Both the position numbers and the translations under genes were made by a program. This document shows, in pieces, positions 10,819 through 20,088 of a DNA stretch of 64,000 nt. The notes under the pieces were generated by a model. That model saw nothing but the letters and a program-made list of their open reading frames with translations. It was not told the origin of the DNA and searched no databases. This DNA comes from Macrolepiota albuminosa. Taxonomy: Eukaryota; Basidiomycota; Agaricomycetes; Agaricales; Agaricaceae. How positions within the stretch are numbered: position 1 is the stretch's first letter; every line of letters starts with the position of its first letter. The stretch lies in contig JAMWFC010000015.1 of the NCBI GenBank assembly GCA_027475525.1, positions 38,724-102,723 on the forward strand, given 5' to 3'.

Positions 10819-11198
10819 AATTGGAGCCCACCGCGAGGGATCTCTAGGGCAGAATTCCGCCAGAAACCCGTCTCCAGCGTAGGCGCCGCCTGCTAGACCA
10901 GTCGGCAGAAGGCATAGCTCCTTCCCACCCATCAACTCCACAACCACCTGGTGCCTTACCGGGTCTCTCTCTAGCCCAGGAACTACAGAACGCCACTGTA
11001 GACGCTTTTCCTGATCTCTTCCCGCATTCCCTTGATTATAGTGCCGACGACCCCTTAGCGTCGCCCTTTACCGTACCGCAGTCAATCACTCCCATTACTC
11101 CGCTAACGCCTCTTTCTCAACTCATTTCGCTTACCCCGTCGCCAATCTCCAGAACTCCTTCCCCACTACCGCTAACCGAACTCGCCAACACAGTCGTT
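10662..11198 (+). other. Conserved open frame upstream of gag, interrupted by one TAG
   Basis: A frame opens with ATG at 10662 inside the LTR, reads through the PBS and stops at TAG 10845-10847. From 10848 the same frame is open for exactly 351 nt to the gag ATG at 11199, with no ATG in between. The E3 copy has the same arrangement (ATG at 31844, TAG at 31659-31661, then 351 open nt to 31308), and its amino acids are conserved despite nucleotide differences. Possible explanations are UAG readthrough, splicing or non-AUG initiation of a longer Gag. None is shown by sequence alone. Confidence 0.5.
10820..10839 (+). other. Primer binding site of E2
   Basis: ATTGGAGCCCACCGCGAGGG follows the LTR end by one or two bases and contains TGG, the complement of a tRNA CCA end. 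I did not identify the tRNA. The same sequence flanks the E3 LTR in reverse at 31668-31687. Confidence 0.65.
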
Positions 11199-13517
11199 AT
11201 GGAACAACAAGTCCAACGCATGCCGCCACGCAACCACTTCTCGGCACCGAAATGGGACGAGACCAAGCCACGGGAGCTCTCCCAGTATTTCAAGGAGTTG
11301 GAGTATTTATTCAGAGACTGTAACATTACCGACCACACGCAGATGAAGGAGTATGCGGCAAGATACGTATCGTACGACACGGCAGAGACTTGGACTGGTC
11401 TTTCCGAGTTTGCAGCGCTCGTTCCCGCCACGCCGACAGCTCCCGCCCAAGGCGCTTCGTATGAGGACTGGAAGACGGCAGTAATCCAGCTGTACCCTGG
11501 CGCCGAGGAGGCTACCCGATACACGGTAAACGAGTTACAGAAACTAGTACAGGAATCTTTCGACAGTGGCACTTCTTCTCTTGGCGCATTCTCTACGTAT
11601 TACCGCGAGTTCCAGAAAATCGCTAGGTGGCTCCTGCAGAACGGCAAGCTATATATTAACGAGGAGCGTCGCCTGTTCCAGCAAGGCATCCCGACTTCAC
11701 TGTGGACTCGTATTGCTCGTCGCCTAGAGATAGTTCATCAGGCTCATCACCCAGACGAGCCCTATAACGTTGCCGACGTCTTTGAAGCCGGTAAATGGGT
11801 TCTCAAGGGAACGGACACTGGCGTTGGATTGCAGCGCGCTAGGACGAGCCCACCCCCTGAGCGAACTAACGGTATCATTCCCATCCCGCCTCCTGTTGCC
11901 GACTTCGTTAAGAAAGAGGAGCTCAATGCTGCTATTACCGCCGCTGTCGCTTCCGCGATGACACGTATCGAAACTATGATTACCACCAACCTGACTGCTA
12001 ACCGACCCGCTAACGTACCCGCACCTGGCCCTTGCCACTTCTGTGGGGAAATTGGCCACACCATGACTAGAGGACGCTGCGCTACCCTCGAGAATTACGT
12101 TCGCCAAGGTAGAATTCGACGAGCTATCGACGGCAAGATAGTCCTCACCACTGGCGCCACCATCCCCAACTACCCAGACAAGAAGTCCTTCCAGGAGCGG
12201 GTAGATGAATGGCATAGGCGCAATCCAGGACAAATCGTTACCGGCACGCTATCTGGCAACGCCAACCCCGACCCGGAACAGGCGACCCAACAGCAGATGA
12301 TTCACGAGGTCCTACATTTCGACAGCGTTGGCGACCACCCTACTTTTTCGCGGGAAGAGCGTATCGCCAAGCTGCAGCAGGAATTAGATTCGCTAAAGAA
12401 CCAGGTCTTTGATGGGGTTGAAGTTAAGCAGCCTAAACAACCTCTTAAAGGATACAAGCCGATGCCTCCCGCTAGCAAGTTACCGACACCTGCTCCTGCC
12501 GCACCTCCTGCCACTGCCCCTGCTCCTGCTCCTGCCTCAGAACCATCGTCGTCCGCTACCGCTCCCGAACCGCCCTTGCCGCCTCTCCATCCCTACTCAG
12601 GGATTCCCGACCGTTATCACGCTCCCGCACAACGAAACTTTGCCGCTCCCGAGAAACGTCCTGAGGGTGGCTACCGACCTACTGCGCCAATATTCGATAT
12701 CGAGAAATCCAACCACGTCTTTAACCGCATCATGAAAACCAATGTTACCTTATCAGTAGAAGAGCTTTGTAGTATTGCTCCCGACGTCCGCAACCAAGTC
12801 AAGACGGCAGTCACTCCTCGACGACCCTTGGCGACAGCCGTTGCCGAAGTTGATGAACTCGACGACGCGCTTCCTGGTTTCTCTGTTACCATCGACCCTC
12901 CCGACACTGAAGACACTCTTGCCGACCCCATCGCTAACGCCACCTCTGTGGACCCAGTGGAGACCTACCTTAGGTCAGTCGACCACGGCGAAGACCCAGC
13001 AATCCTTACCGTCGCCCAAGAATCACACGCTATCCGCTCGGTAGCGCTAACCGTAGACAACAAGCACGAGGTAGAGGCAATCGTGGATAGCGGGTCTCAG
13101 ATTATTTCTATGGCAGCAGAAGTCGCTAACGATTTAGGCCTTATTTACGACCCTACGGTGATACTAAACATGCAGAGCGCTAACGGTACGGTAGACAGAT
13201 CCCTCGGCCTCGCCAAGAATGTGCCGTGCACCCTTGGCGACATTACCTTTTACCTCCAGATACACATTTTACGCTCCCCAGCATACGACTTATTACTCGG
13301 CAGACCTTTTGACGTCTTGGCGCGATCAGTCGTCAAGACAGTTACCGACGAGGAAACGACCCTCACAATTAGCGACCCCAACTCCGGAATCCGACGAACG
13401 GTGCCAACGTTCCCTAGGGGACAACGAAAAGGCGCCCGCGCTAAGCCCCCGGAGTTTACCGACCAACACGCCAACGAGCCTCCCCACCGGTGTTTTCACA
13501 GACCATCGAGGAGGTGA
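11199..13517 (+). CDS. gag: gag-protease of E2
   Basis: This is a 772-residue frame without internal stop. The capsid-like part (about residues 10-220) includes PRELSQYFKELEYLFRDC and TSLWTRIARRLE. A zinc knuckle, CHFCGEIGHTMTRGRC, is at about residues 278-293; its spacing is CX2CX4HX6C, two longer than the usual final spacer. A proline/alanine-rich linker follows. Near the C-terminus is a retropepsin domain with AIVDSGSQI (catalytic Asp) and YDLLLGRPF. The start was chosen as the first ATG of the block conserved with E3, but the frame is open for 351 nt upstream. Pol overlaps the last 73 nt in the -1 frame. Confidence 0.93.
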   Translation: MEQQVQRMPPRNHFSAPKWDETKPRELSQYFKELEYLFRDCNITDHTQMKEYAARYVSYDTAETWTGLSEFAALVPATPTAPAQGASYEDWKTAVIQLYPGAEEATRYTVNELQKLVQESFDSGTSSLGAFSTYYREFQKIARWLLQNGKLYINEERRLFQQGIPTSLWTRIARRLEIVHQAHHPDEPYNVADVFEAGKWVLKGTDTGVGLQRARTSPPPERTNGIIPIPPPVADFVKKEELNAAITAAVASAMTRIETMITTNLTANRPANVPAPGPCHFCGEIGHTMTRGRCATLENYVRQGRIRRAIDGKIVLTTGATIPNYPDKKSFQERVDEWHRRNPGQIVTGTLSGNANPDPEQATQQQMIHEVLHFDSVGDHPTFSREERIAKLQQELDSLKNQVFDGVEVKQPKQPLKGYKPMPPASKLPTPAPAAPPATAPAPAPASEPSSSATAPEPPLPPLHPYSGIPDRYHAPAQRNFAAPEKRPEGGYRPTAPIFDIEKSNHVFNRIMKTNVTLSVEELCSIAPDVRNQVKTAVTPRRPLATAVAEVDELDDALPGFSVTIDPPDTEDTLADPIANATSVDPVETYLRSVDHGEDPAILTVAQESHAIRSVALTVDNKHEVEAIVDSGSQIISMAAEVANDLGLIYDPTVILNMQSANGTVDRSLGLAKNVPCTLGDITFYLQIHILRSPAYDLLLGRPFDVLARSVVKTVTDEETTLTISDPNSGIRRTVPTFPRGQRKGARAKPPEFTDQHANEPPHRCFHRPSRR

Positions 13518-16500
13518 TTGGCGACGATCACGGAGATGTAGCGCTAACGCTGGAATATGACCATTCAACTGGTCTTGTAAATATTATATCTACCGCTTAT
13601 CTTGACGAAGAAGTTTTGCTTTCCTCTACCGTTACCGACGCTGAGCTTTCTCAGAAAAACCCAGATATTACCGACTCAGCTCTAGCCTACTTGTACCTTA
13701 CCGCTTCTGAATCATTTCAAAATATTGCGTCTACCGATACGTATCTCACTACCCTTCCCGGAGCCTCGTCTCCTGCCGTTCTTGGACTTGCCGCTCCTCA
13801 GGCTACAGTTCCCCTTTCCACTTCTGTATATAACCAAGCTAACGCTCCCAAAAGGAAAGGGGTACAAGTTAAAAAGAAATATAAGCCAGTTGCGCTTAAA
13901 ACAAAGCCCATCGCTACGCACTCTCCCGAGACGTTTAGGATCGAGCGCCAGATTATTGGCGACCCTCTTGCCGACATACCTATTTTATCGCCGAACCCGC
14001 CACCCTTTCAGCCGACAGGACGTTTTACCGAGGAACGCCAGCAGCAGTTCGCCAAGGAGCACGACACAGGATTTTTGACCAAAGATGAGTTGAACGTCCT
14101 TACCGATCTTGTCGCTAAGCAAGACAAAGCCTTTGCTTGGGAGGACTCAGAACGTGGCAGTCTACGTACAGATTTCTTTCCGCCTGTCGTCATCCCGACC
14201 ATTCCTCACGTACCGTGGACTGAGCACAACCGACCGTTACCGCCTGGGATCGAAGCCGAGGTCTGCCAGATCATTAGGACCAAGATACAGGCTGGCGTCT
14301 ACGAGCCCTCCAATAGTTCTTACCGCTCCCGTTGGTTCTGCGTCCTCAAAAAGAACGGTAATCTACGCATAGTCCACAGTCTTGAGCCGCTGAATAGAGT
14401 CACCATTCGACACTCTGGCGTACCGCCTTTCCCTGACCACTTTGCCGAGTCCTTTGCCGGGCGTGTTTGTGGCGCCACCCTTGACCTCTACGTTGGCTAC
14501 GATGAGCGCTTGATTCACCCTTCTTCCCGTGACCTCACCACGTTTCAAACTCCGTTTGGCGCATTGCGCCTAGTCACCTTGCCGATGGGCTGGACAAACT
14601 CAGTCCCTATATTCCACGACGACATTACTTTCATCCTCCAACCAGAGATACCGCATAACGTCCTTAGCTTCATTGATGACGTTGGCGTCAAAGGCCCCAA
14701 AGATTGGCGACTCGTGAACGGCTTACCGGCAACCCATCCCGACAACTCCAACATTCGCTTAGCGCTATGGGAGTTCTTCCAGTTGCTCAATCGAGTCCTC
14801 CAACGTATGAAGTATAGCGGTGGTACTTTTAGCGGTCACAAACTCCTCCTTTGCGCGCCAAGGTTCAAAATACTTGGTCACATCTGCACTCCCGACGGTC
14901 GCGTTCCCGACGAGTCTCGCTTAGCACTCCTAGAGCGCTGGGGCCCTTGCCGCGACTTATCTGAAGTTCGCGCCTTTCTTGGCACCGTTGGCGTTCTTAG
15001 GATATTCGTTAAGAACTTTGCCCATCGCGCACATGCCCTTAACCGACTCACCCGCGCTAACGAGCCCTTCGAATTTGGGCCAGACCAGGTCACTGCACAA
15101 CGCGACTTAGTAAAAGCTCTGCAGGACGCCAAGCCCCTAGTCCCCATCGATTATACCTCTGCCGACCCTGTTATCTTGGCGGTGGATACCTCGTACATTG
15201 CCGTTGGCTATTTCCTGTGCCAGTGCCTTAGCGACAATCGGAAACAGCGACGTTACAACCGCTTTGGGTCCATCACGCTAAACGACAGAGAGTCTCGCTA
15301 CAGTCAGCCTAAGCTAGAGCTCTATGGACTCTTCAAAGCCTTCCGGTCGCTAAAGATGTATTTGATTGGCGTACGGAACCTTATCGTTGAAGTCGACGCT
15401 AGGTACATCAAAGGCATGCTGCAGAATCCCGATATCCAGCCATCCGCTAGCATGAATCGGTGGGTAGTCGCCATCCTCATGTTCCACTTTGAGTTGGTAC
15501 ACGTCAAGAGCTCTTTCCACGGACCAGATGGACTCTCTAGGCGACCACGGCAGCCTGGCGACCCGGCAGTGGACCCACAGGCTGATAGCGATTTCGAGGA
15601 CTGGATCGACCGACTACATGGTTTCGTGCACCTCATACAACAACCGATTCCCCTACTACGACGGCAACAGCCTACCAGCATATTTTTACATCCCATCGTC
15701 CCTTACCGCCCTGAGATCTTTAGCGCACCCCTCACATTCTACACGGCAAGCATCCTTGGACAAGACTTGCCTCCCGTAAAAGTCGTACAGGAACCCCAGT
15801 CGCTAAGAGAAGACAGCAAAAACCTGACCTACGATGCCGTTCCCCGATCCGCCAAGGCAAAAGCAGAGGACAGTCGCTTGCTAATAGTTGAACAATGGCT
15901 ACAAGACCTTAAGCGACCCCCAGACCTTACCGACGAACAATACGCTACCTTTATCCGCTATGCTACCCACTTCTTCTTTACCGACAACCGACTTTGGCGA
16001 CGAAATCGAGATGGCGCCCACAAGTTGATCATCAAGCCAGAAGGTCGCTTACGGGTCTTGCGCGCTATGCATGACGAGCTAGGACATCGAGGTCTGTACG
16101 CTACCCGAGCTTCTCTGCTAGAACGATTCTGGTGGCCACACGCTAGCGCCGACATCGCCTGGTACATCAGGACTTGCCACCTCTGCCAAATCCAACAAAC
16201 GCGCCAAGTGCTCATACCGCCAACCGTTGCAACGCCAGCTCCCCTCTTCAGCAAAATCTACGTCGACACCATGCACATGCCCAAATCTGGTCGCTACAAG
16301 TACATCATTCAAGGTCGCTGCTCGCTAATCCACTGGCCTGAATTTCGAATGCTTCAGAGAGAAAATACCGACGCGGTCGCCAAGTGGCTATTTGAGGACG
16401 TCATTTGCCGTTGGGGAGCGCTAAGAGAAATCGTCACGGATAACGGTGCGCCCATCATCAAAGCGCTAACGTACCTCGCCAAGAAATACAACATTCACCA

Positions 16501-17239
16501 CATTCGAGTGTCTGGCTACAACAAACGCGCCAATGGCCTGGTAGAGAGACCCCACTTTGACGTTCGGCAAGCGCTCTTCAAGGCTGTCGATGGCGACGAG
16601 TCTCGTTGGAGTGAAGCGACACACTCAGTATTTTGGTCGGAAAGAGTTACCATTCGTAAGCGCATGGGTTGTTCTCCTTACTACGCGGCTACTGGCACCC
16701 ATCCTTTACTCCCTGCCGACATTATAGAAGCGACCTACCTTCAGCCACCACCCAACAGTATCTTAGCGACTACCGACCTTATCGCCAGACGAGCTATTGA
16801 CCTCCAACGAAGGAAAGAAGATTTGGAGCGACTTCACGAGGTAGTCTTTAGCGCACGTCGCCAAGCAGCCCTACGATTCGAAACCGAGCATAGCGCTACC
16901 ATCAAAGATTACAACTTCCCGAGAGGAGCGCTAGTGCTCATGCGCAACTCCAAAATCGAAACTTCATACAACAAGAAGATGCGCCCTCGCTATCTAGGAC
17001 CCTTGGTAGTTATCTCTCGTAACCGTGGAGGCGCTTACGTGCTCTGTGAATTAGATGGTTCAGTACTACATCGACCTGTTGCCGCTTTTCGCCTACTACC
17101 GTATCTCGCCAGGGAACGAATCGATTTGCCGCTTGAGGCGCTAGATATTGACACCGCCAAGCTTAGGGAACTTGAAGAAACCGAACTATTGGACGATGAT
17201 GACTTGCCGACCCTAGTTGAAGAAGAAGAACCAGATTAG
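13490..17239 (+). CDS. pol: pol of E2: RT, RNase H, integrase
   Basis: This is an open frame of about 1250 residues in the -1 frame relative to gag. The frame is open from 13445, so a ribosomal -1 shift anywhere in 13445-13517 would make Gag-Pol; no ATG is needed. RT: RSRWFCVLKKNGNLRIVHSLEPLN, LDLYVGYDERLI, and the active site SFIDDVGVK at about 14665. RNase H: ILAVDTSYIAVGYFL (about 15175). Integrase: GHRGLYATRASLLERFWWP...CHLCQ (HHCC), then YVDTMHMP, VTDNGAPI and GLVERPHF (DDE). The C-terminus has a GPY/F-like RYLGPLVVISR and an acidic tail, with no chromodomain. All catalytic residues I can check are present. Confidence 0.95.
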   Translation: MFSQTIEEVIGDDHGDVALTLEYDHSTGLVNIISTAYLDEEVLLSSTVTDAELSQKNPDITDSALAYLYLTASESFQNIASTDTYLTTLPGASSPAVLGLAAPQATVPLSTSVYNQANAPKRKGVQVKKKYKPVALKTKPIATHSPETFRIERQIIGDPLADIPILSPNPPPFQPTGRFTEERQQQFAKEHDTGFLTKDELNVLTDLVAKQDKAFAWEDSERGSLRTDFFPPVVIPTIPHVPWTEHNRPLPPGIEAEVCQIIRTKIQAGVYEPSNSSYRSRWFCVLKKNGNLRIVHSLEPLNRVTIRHSGVPPFPDHFAESFAGRVCGATLDLYVGYDERLIHPSSRDLTTFQTPFGALRLVTLPMGWTNSVPIFHDDITFILQPEIPHNVLSFIDDVGVKGPKDWRLVNGLPATHPDNSNIRLALWEFFQLLNRVLQRMKYSGGTFSGHKLLLCAPRFKILGHICTPDGRVPDESRLALLERWGPCRDLSEVRAFLGTVGVLRIFVKNFAHRAHALNRLTRANEPFEFGPDQVTAQRDLVKALQDAKPLVPIDYTSADPVILAVDTSYIAVGYFLCQCLSDNRKQRRYNRFGSITLNDRESRYSQPKLELYGLFKAFRSLKMYLIGVRNLIVEVDARYIKGMLQNPDIQPSASMNRWVVAILMFHFELVHVKSSFHGPDGLSRRPRQPGDPAVDPQADSDFEDWIDRLHGFVHLIQQPIPLLRRQQPTSIFLHPIVPYRPEIFSAPLTFYTASILGQDLPPVKVVQEPQSLREDSKNLTYDAVPRSAKAKAEDSRLLIVEQWLQDLKRPPDLTDEQYATFIRYATHFFFTDNRLWRRNRDGAHKLIIKPEGRLRVLRAMHDELGHRGLYATRASLLERFWWPHASADIAWYIRTCHLCQIQQTRQVLIPPTVATPAPLFSKIYVDTMHMPKSGRYKYIIQGRCSLIHWPEFRMLQRENTDAVAKWLFEDVICRWGALREIVTDNGAPIIKALTYLAKKYNIHHIRVSGYNKRANGLVERPHFDVRQALFKAVDGDESRWSEATHSVFWSERVTIRKRMGCSPYYAATGTHPLLPADIIEATYLQPPPNSILATTDLIARRAIDLQRRKEDLERLHEVVFSARRQAALRFETEHSATIKDYNFPRGALVLMRNSKIETSYNKKMRPRYLGPLVVISRNRGGAYVLCELDGSVLHRPVAAFRLLPYLARERIDLPLEALDIDTAKLRELEETELLDDDDLPTLVEEEEPD

Positions 17240-17670
17240 AAAAGACTATATATTGATAAGCTCCTTTTTCTATTACTTACTTTACTTATCTTTCTTGCCG
17301 GTACTTACTATACTATATTCAACAGACAATTTCTTACATAGTCAAGCCGCAGCGCTAGCGTGTCGCCAACGCTTGGCGCCTTGCGCAACTCTCGCCAAGG
17401 GTTTTTCGCTATGATGATCTACTGAGCGTTTCCCTTTTTCCTCAAAATTTGTCTAAGTCCCTCACCTACTACTCTTCTTGCTAAAACCTACTTTAGAATA
17501 CTTACCGCTTGATTTCTCTTTGCCTTACCTTCCTTGCTCTCTGCTGTGCGCTAACTCAGATTATAAGACTTATCAGTCCGCTCGGCAAGGAGGCGGCAAA
17601 AACATTTATAGAACGAGACGGCAAAGAAAATACATATTTACATAAACGGCCTATCTACCCTAAGGTCCGT
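17240..17670. other. Spacer between pol and the convergent antisense gene in E2
   Basis: The pol and antisense genes converge here. The spacer is rich in T and in TTRSCG hexamers. It probably holds the 3' processing signals of the antisense transcript; no signal is certain. E3 keeps the same spacer at 24664-25203. Confidence 0.4.
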
Positions 17671-19918
17671 TTACTCGCTTTCGTCATCCATCGGCAAGGA
17701 ATCGTCAGACACCGGCAACGAGGAATCGCGAAGAGGCAAGAGATCGCCCGGCAAGATGTTGTTGGCAGCTTGCCAATCCATAGCGGCTTGGCAATCCGCT
17801 TGGTAATCTCGCAAGACGTGGAGGCTGCGACCCAAGTTGGAGTAGCGCAAGCGAAGCGCCATGAGCTGTCCCCGCACCCGTTCCCGTTCCCGTTCCATCG
17901 ACGTCGCCATCGTTGCCGCCCTCCTCGAATACCGCTCCAGCATCTCGCGAGGATTTAGCGCTATCACCGGATAAACGAGGTCCTGACCTAGCCACTGAAA
18001 GGCGTCGCCAGTCACTGTCGGCTGCGGCTGGGGGGTCCAGGCGGGGTTGACTCTGGCGACCACTGGGCGCCTCGGCTCCAGCCCTGCGACGTCCTCAGGA
18101 TCTGACACCTCCCAAGGGGCGACGTTGCCGTAAGGCGGCAGCCATCGCCACTCAGGTTCCTCCCTGGCGACTCCTTCCGCTCCCTCTCCTTCTTCCCGCT
18201 CTGCCACCTCCTCCTCCTCGCCAAGGGACCTGGCCGCCAACTGGATAGGCGACAAGAGGCTACTTGGACCAGCCTCTGGGTCACGAGGCGGGAGGCGACT
18301 AGCCGCCAACGCCTTCTCGAGGTCCTCCATCTCGGTATCCTTTGGCGCTGGCGAGGGGGAGGGCGACGACGAAACTACACGCTGGCGCTTTGCTTTGCCC
18401 TTCCCTTTGCTGGGGGAAGGGGCTTGTCGTTTTGCTGGGACCGGAGTCCCTTGGCGCTCGCCGGCGCCTCGGTTGCCGATGGTTTCTGATCCATCTCCTT
18501 GGCGCGTCGGCAACGCCAAGGAGGCTCGTCCAATTGCTGCCATGCCGCCGGCAGCCACCTTCTTCTTCTGCTCTTCCACAAACTCCCTCGCCCTCCTTAC
18601 CAACACCGCGCGGGAAAACGTCTTCTCGACGAGAGCGTCTGGCGCGCCGCCACGCTCGCGACTCTTCGCCCCGTCGATAGTGCAAGCGCGTTTCAAGGCG
18701 CCGCAACGATAACACGGCTGGGCCCCAGTCGGGAACCAACAGCCTTCCGGGTCGTTATCGGCCCAGCACTTGTCGCACTAGCGCAAAAAGTCAGCAGAAA
18801 GAATAAAGACAAGAAAAGTCACTTACCGCTCCCCGTGTCTCCTTGAACGCCTGCCGGGTCGCCAAGGAAACAGTCTTCTTCCCCTTCATCTCCTCCATTA
18901 CCACTCCGGCCTCCTGCCCCTCGTCAAGGACGGCCTCCTCGCGACGCGGCAACAGCAGCCCCTTCAGCTCCTTGTCATCAAAGCTGGACTGTGTGGGCGC
19001 CTAGAGACATCACGGTAAACAAAGTAGTCAGACTTCCAAAAGACCGCTTACCGCGTACTGGGGAGCCTTTCCTTTGCGAGACTTCGAAAGAGTGGTTAGC
19101 GCGGCACGGCAGCGGCAAGGATAAGCCAAAAACTCACCTTCTTCAAAGCCTTACCCGGCTTGATTGGGGAGCCCTTCCTGCTAGCCGGCAGTGCTGGGCT
19201 CTGTGCACTGCCGACGCGACCACTCTTGCCGGACCCTTCAGCTACCGCCTGCCTCTCGGCAGCAGGCGCCTTCCCCGCGGCAACCTCCTCCATCTCTGCG
19301 GCCAACGCGGCAACCCGTTCCCGCTCCTCTAGCGCCCTGGTGATCTCGCGGGCGTCTTGAGAGGCCTCCTCCTGCCTTGCCGCGATCTCCTCCTGCACCT
19401 GCATGCGCGCAAGGGGCGCTAACACCTCTTGCTTGCTATGGGGTGACAGATCAGACCAAAGCTAAGTCAAAAAGAATGGGTTAGAGATACTTACTCTGCC
19501 GCAGGGGCGCTTACCGTCATCGGCAAGGCGCCAGACAAAATATCCTCCAATTCGTCCTCGATAGTCGGGACGGGAGGAGGCGCCTAGGGAACTCGATCAG
19601 TTAGCGACCCGACAGGCGACAAAAGCAACTTACGAAACGAGAAAACGGCGCTAACCACTCGGCGCCACGGTTGTCCACATAGCGGGCCCGACACCACTCC
19701 CGCACTTCTATCTCGCGATCCCAGCCCACGCCAAGGACCCGCACTTCATACCATCGCTCCAGCAACTTCATAACGGCAATAACCAAGTTTGTAGGCGCCT
19801 CCGCGCCCACACCCTCGATGCGCCTGACAAAGCGGTTGGCCTTTTCGATATACGCGGAGGCGGCGTCTTGAGCCTCGCGAGACGGAACGGGAGGCGGAGT
19901 TGGAATGCGGAAGGACAT
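17671..19918 (-). CDS. Antisense Cys6 zinc-cluster gene carried by retrotransposon E2 (six exons)
   Basis: On the opposite strand to gag-pol I can join six exons: 19634-19918, 19515-19583, 19138-19461, 19052-19081, 18827-19000 and 17671-18777. All junctions are phase 0 with GT donors and AG acceptors, and together they encode 662 residues without a stop. Exon 6 opens with a cysteine cluster, CDKC...CW...PCYRCGALKRAC (CX2CX8CX8CX2CX6C), close to the fungal Zn(II)2Cys6 pattern. A basic SPSKGKGKAKRQR patch and acidic segments follow. Exon 3 is rich in Glu/Ala/Arg and likely coiled coil. E3 keeps exons 3-6 with the same splice sites. This suggests a nuclear DNA-binding protein; its role for the element is unknown. 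Confidence 0.8.
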
Positions 19919-20077
19919 TTTAATTGAATTAAAGCGCCAGGTAAAGATGGGGAGGAGAAACGAAGTCCACACTCATGCGCCAGGACTATAAACCAAATCT
20001 CAAGAACGCACGGACCACCTGTCACAAAAGCGGTAACGGTAGCCTTATTTGGTGACTGAGGACAGTCAATTTTTCAG

Positions 20078-20088
20078 TTGGGGGGAGA
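20078..20088 (+). other. Polypurine tract of E2
   Basis: TTGGGGGGAGA directly precedes the 3' LTR start TGATAGG, the expected plus-strand primer position. Confidence 0.85.
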
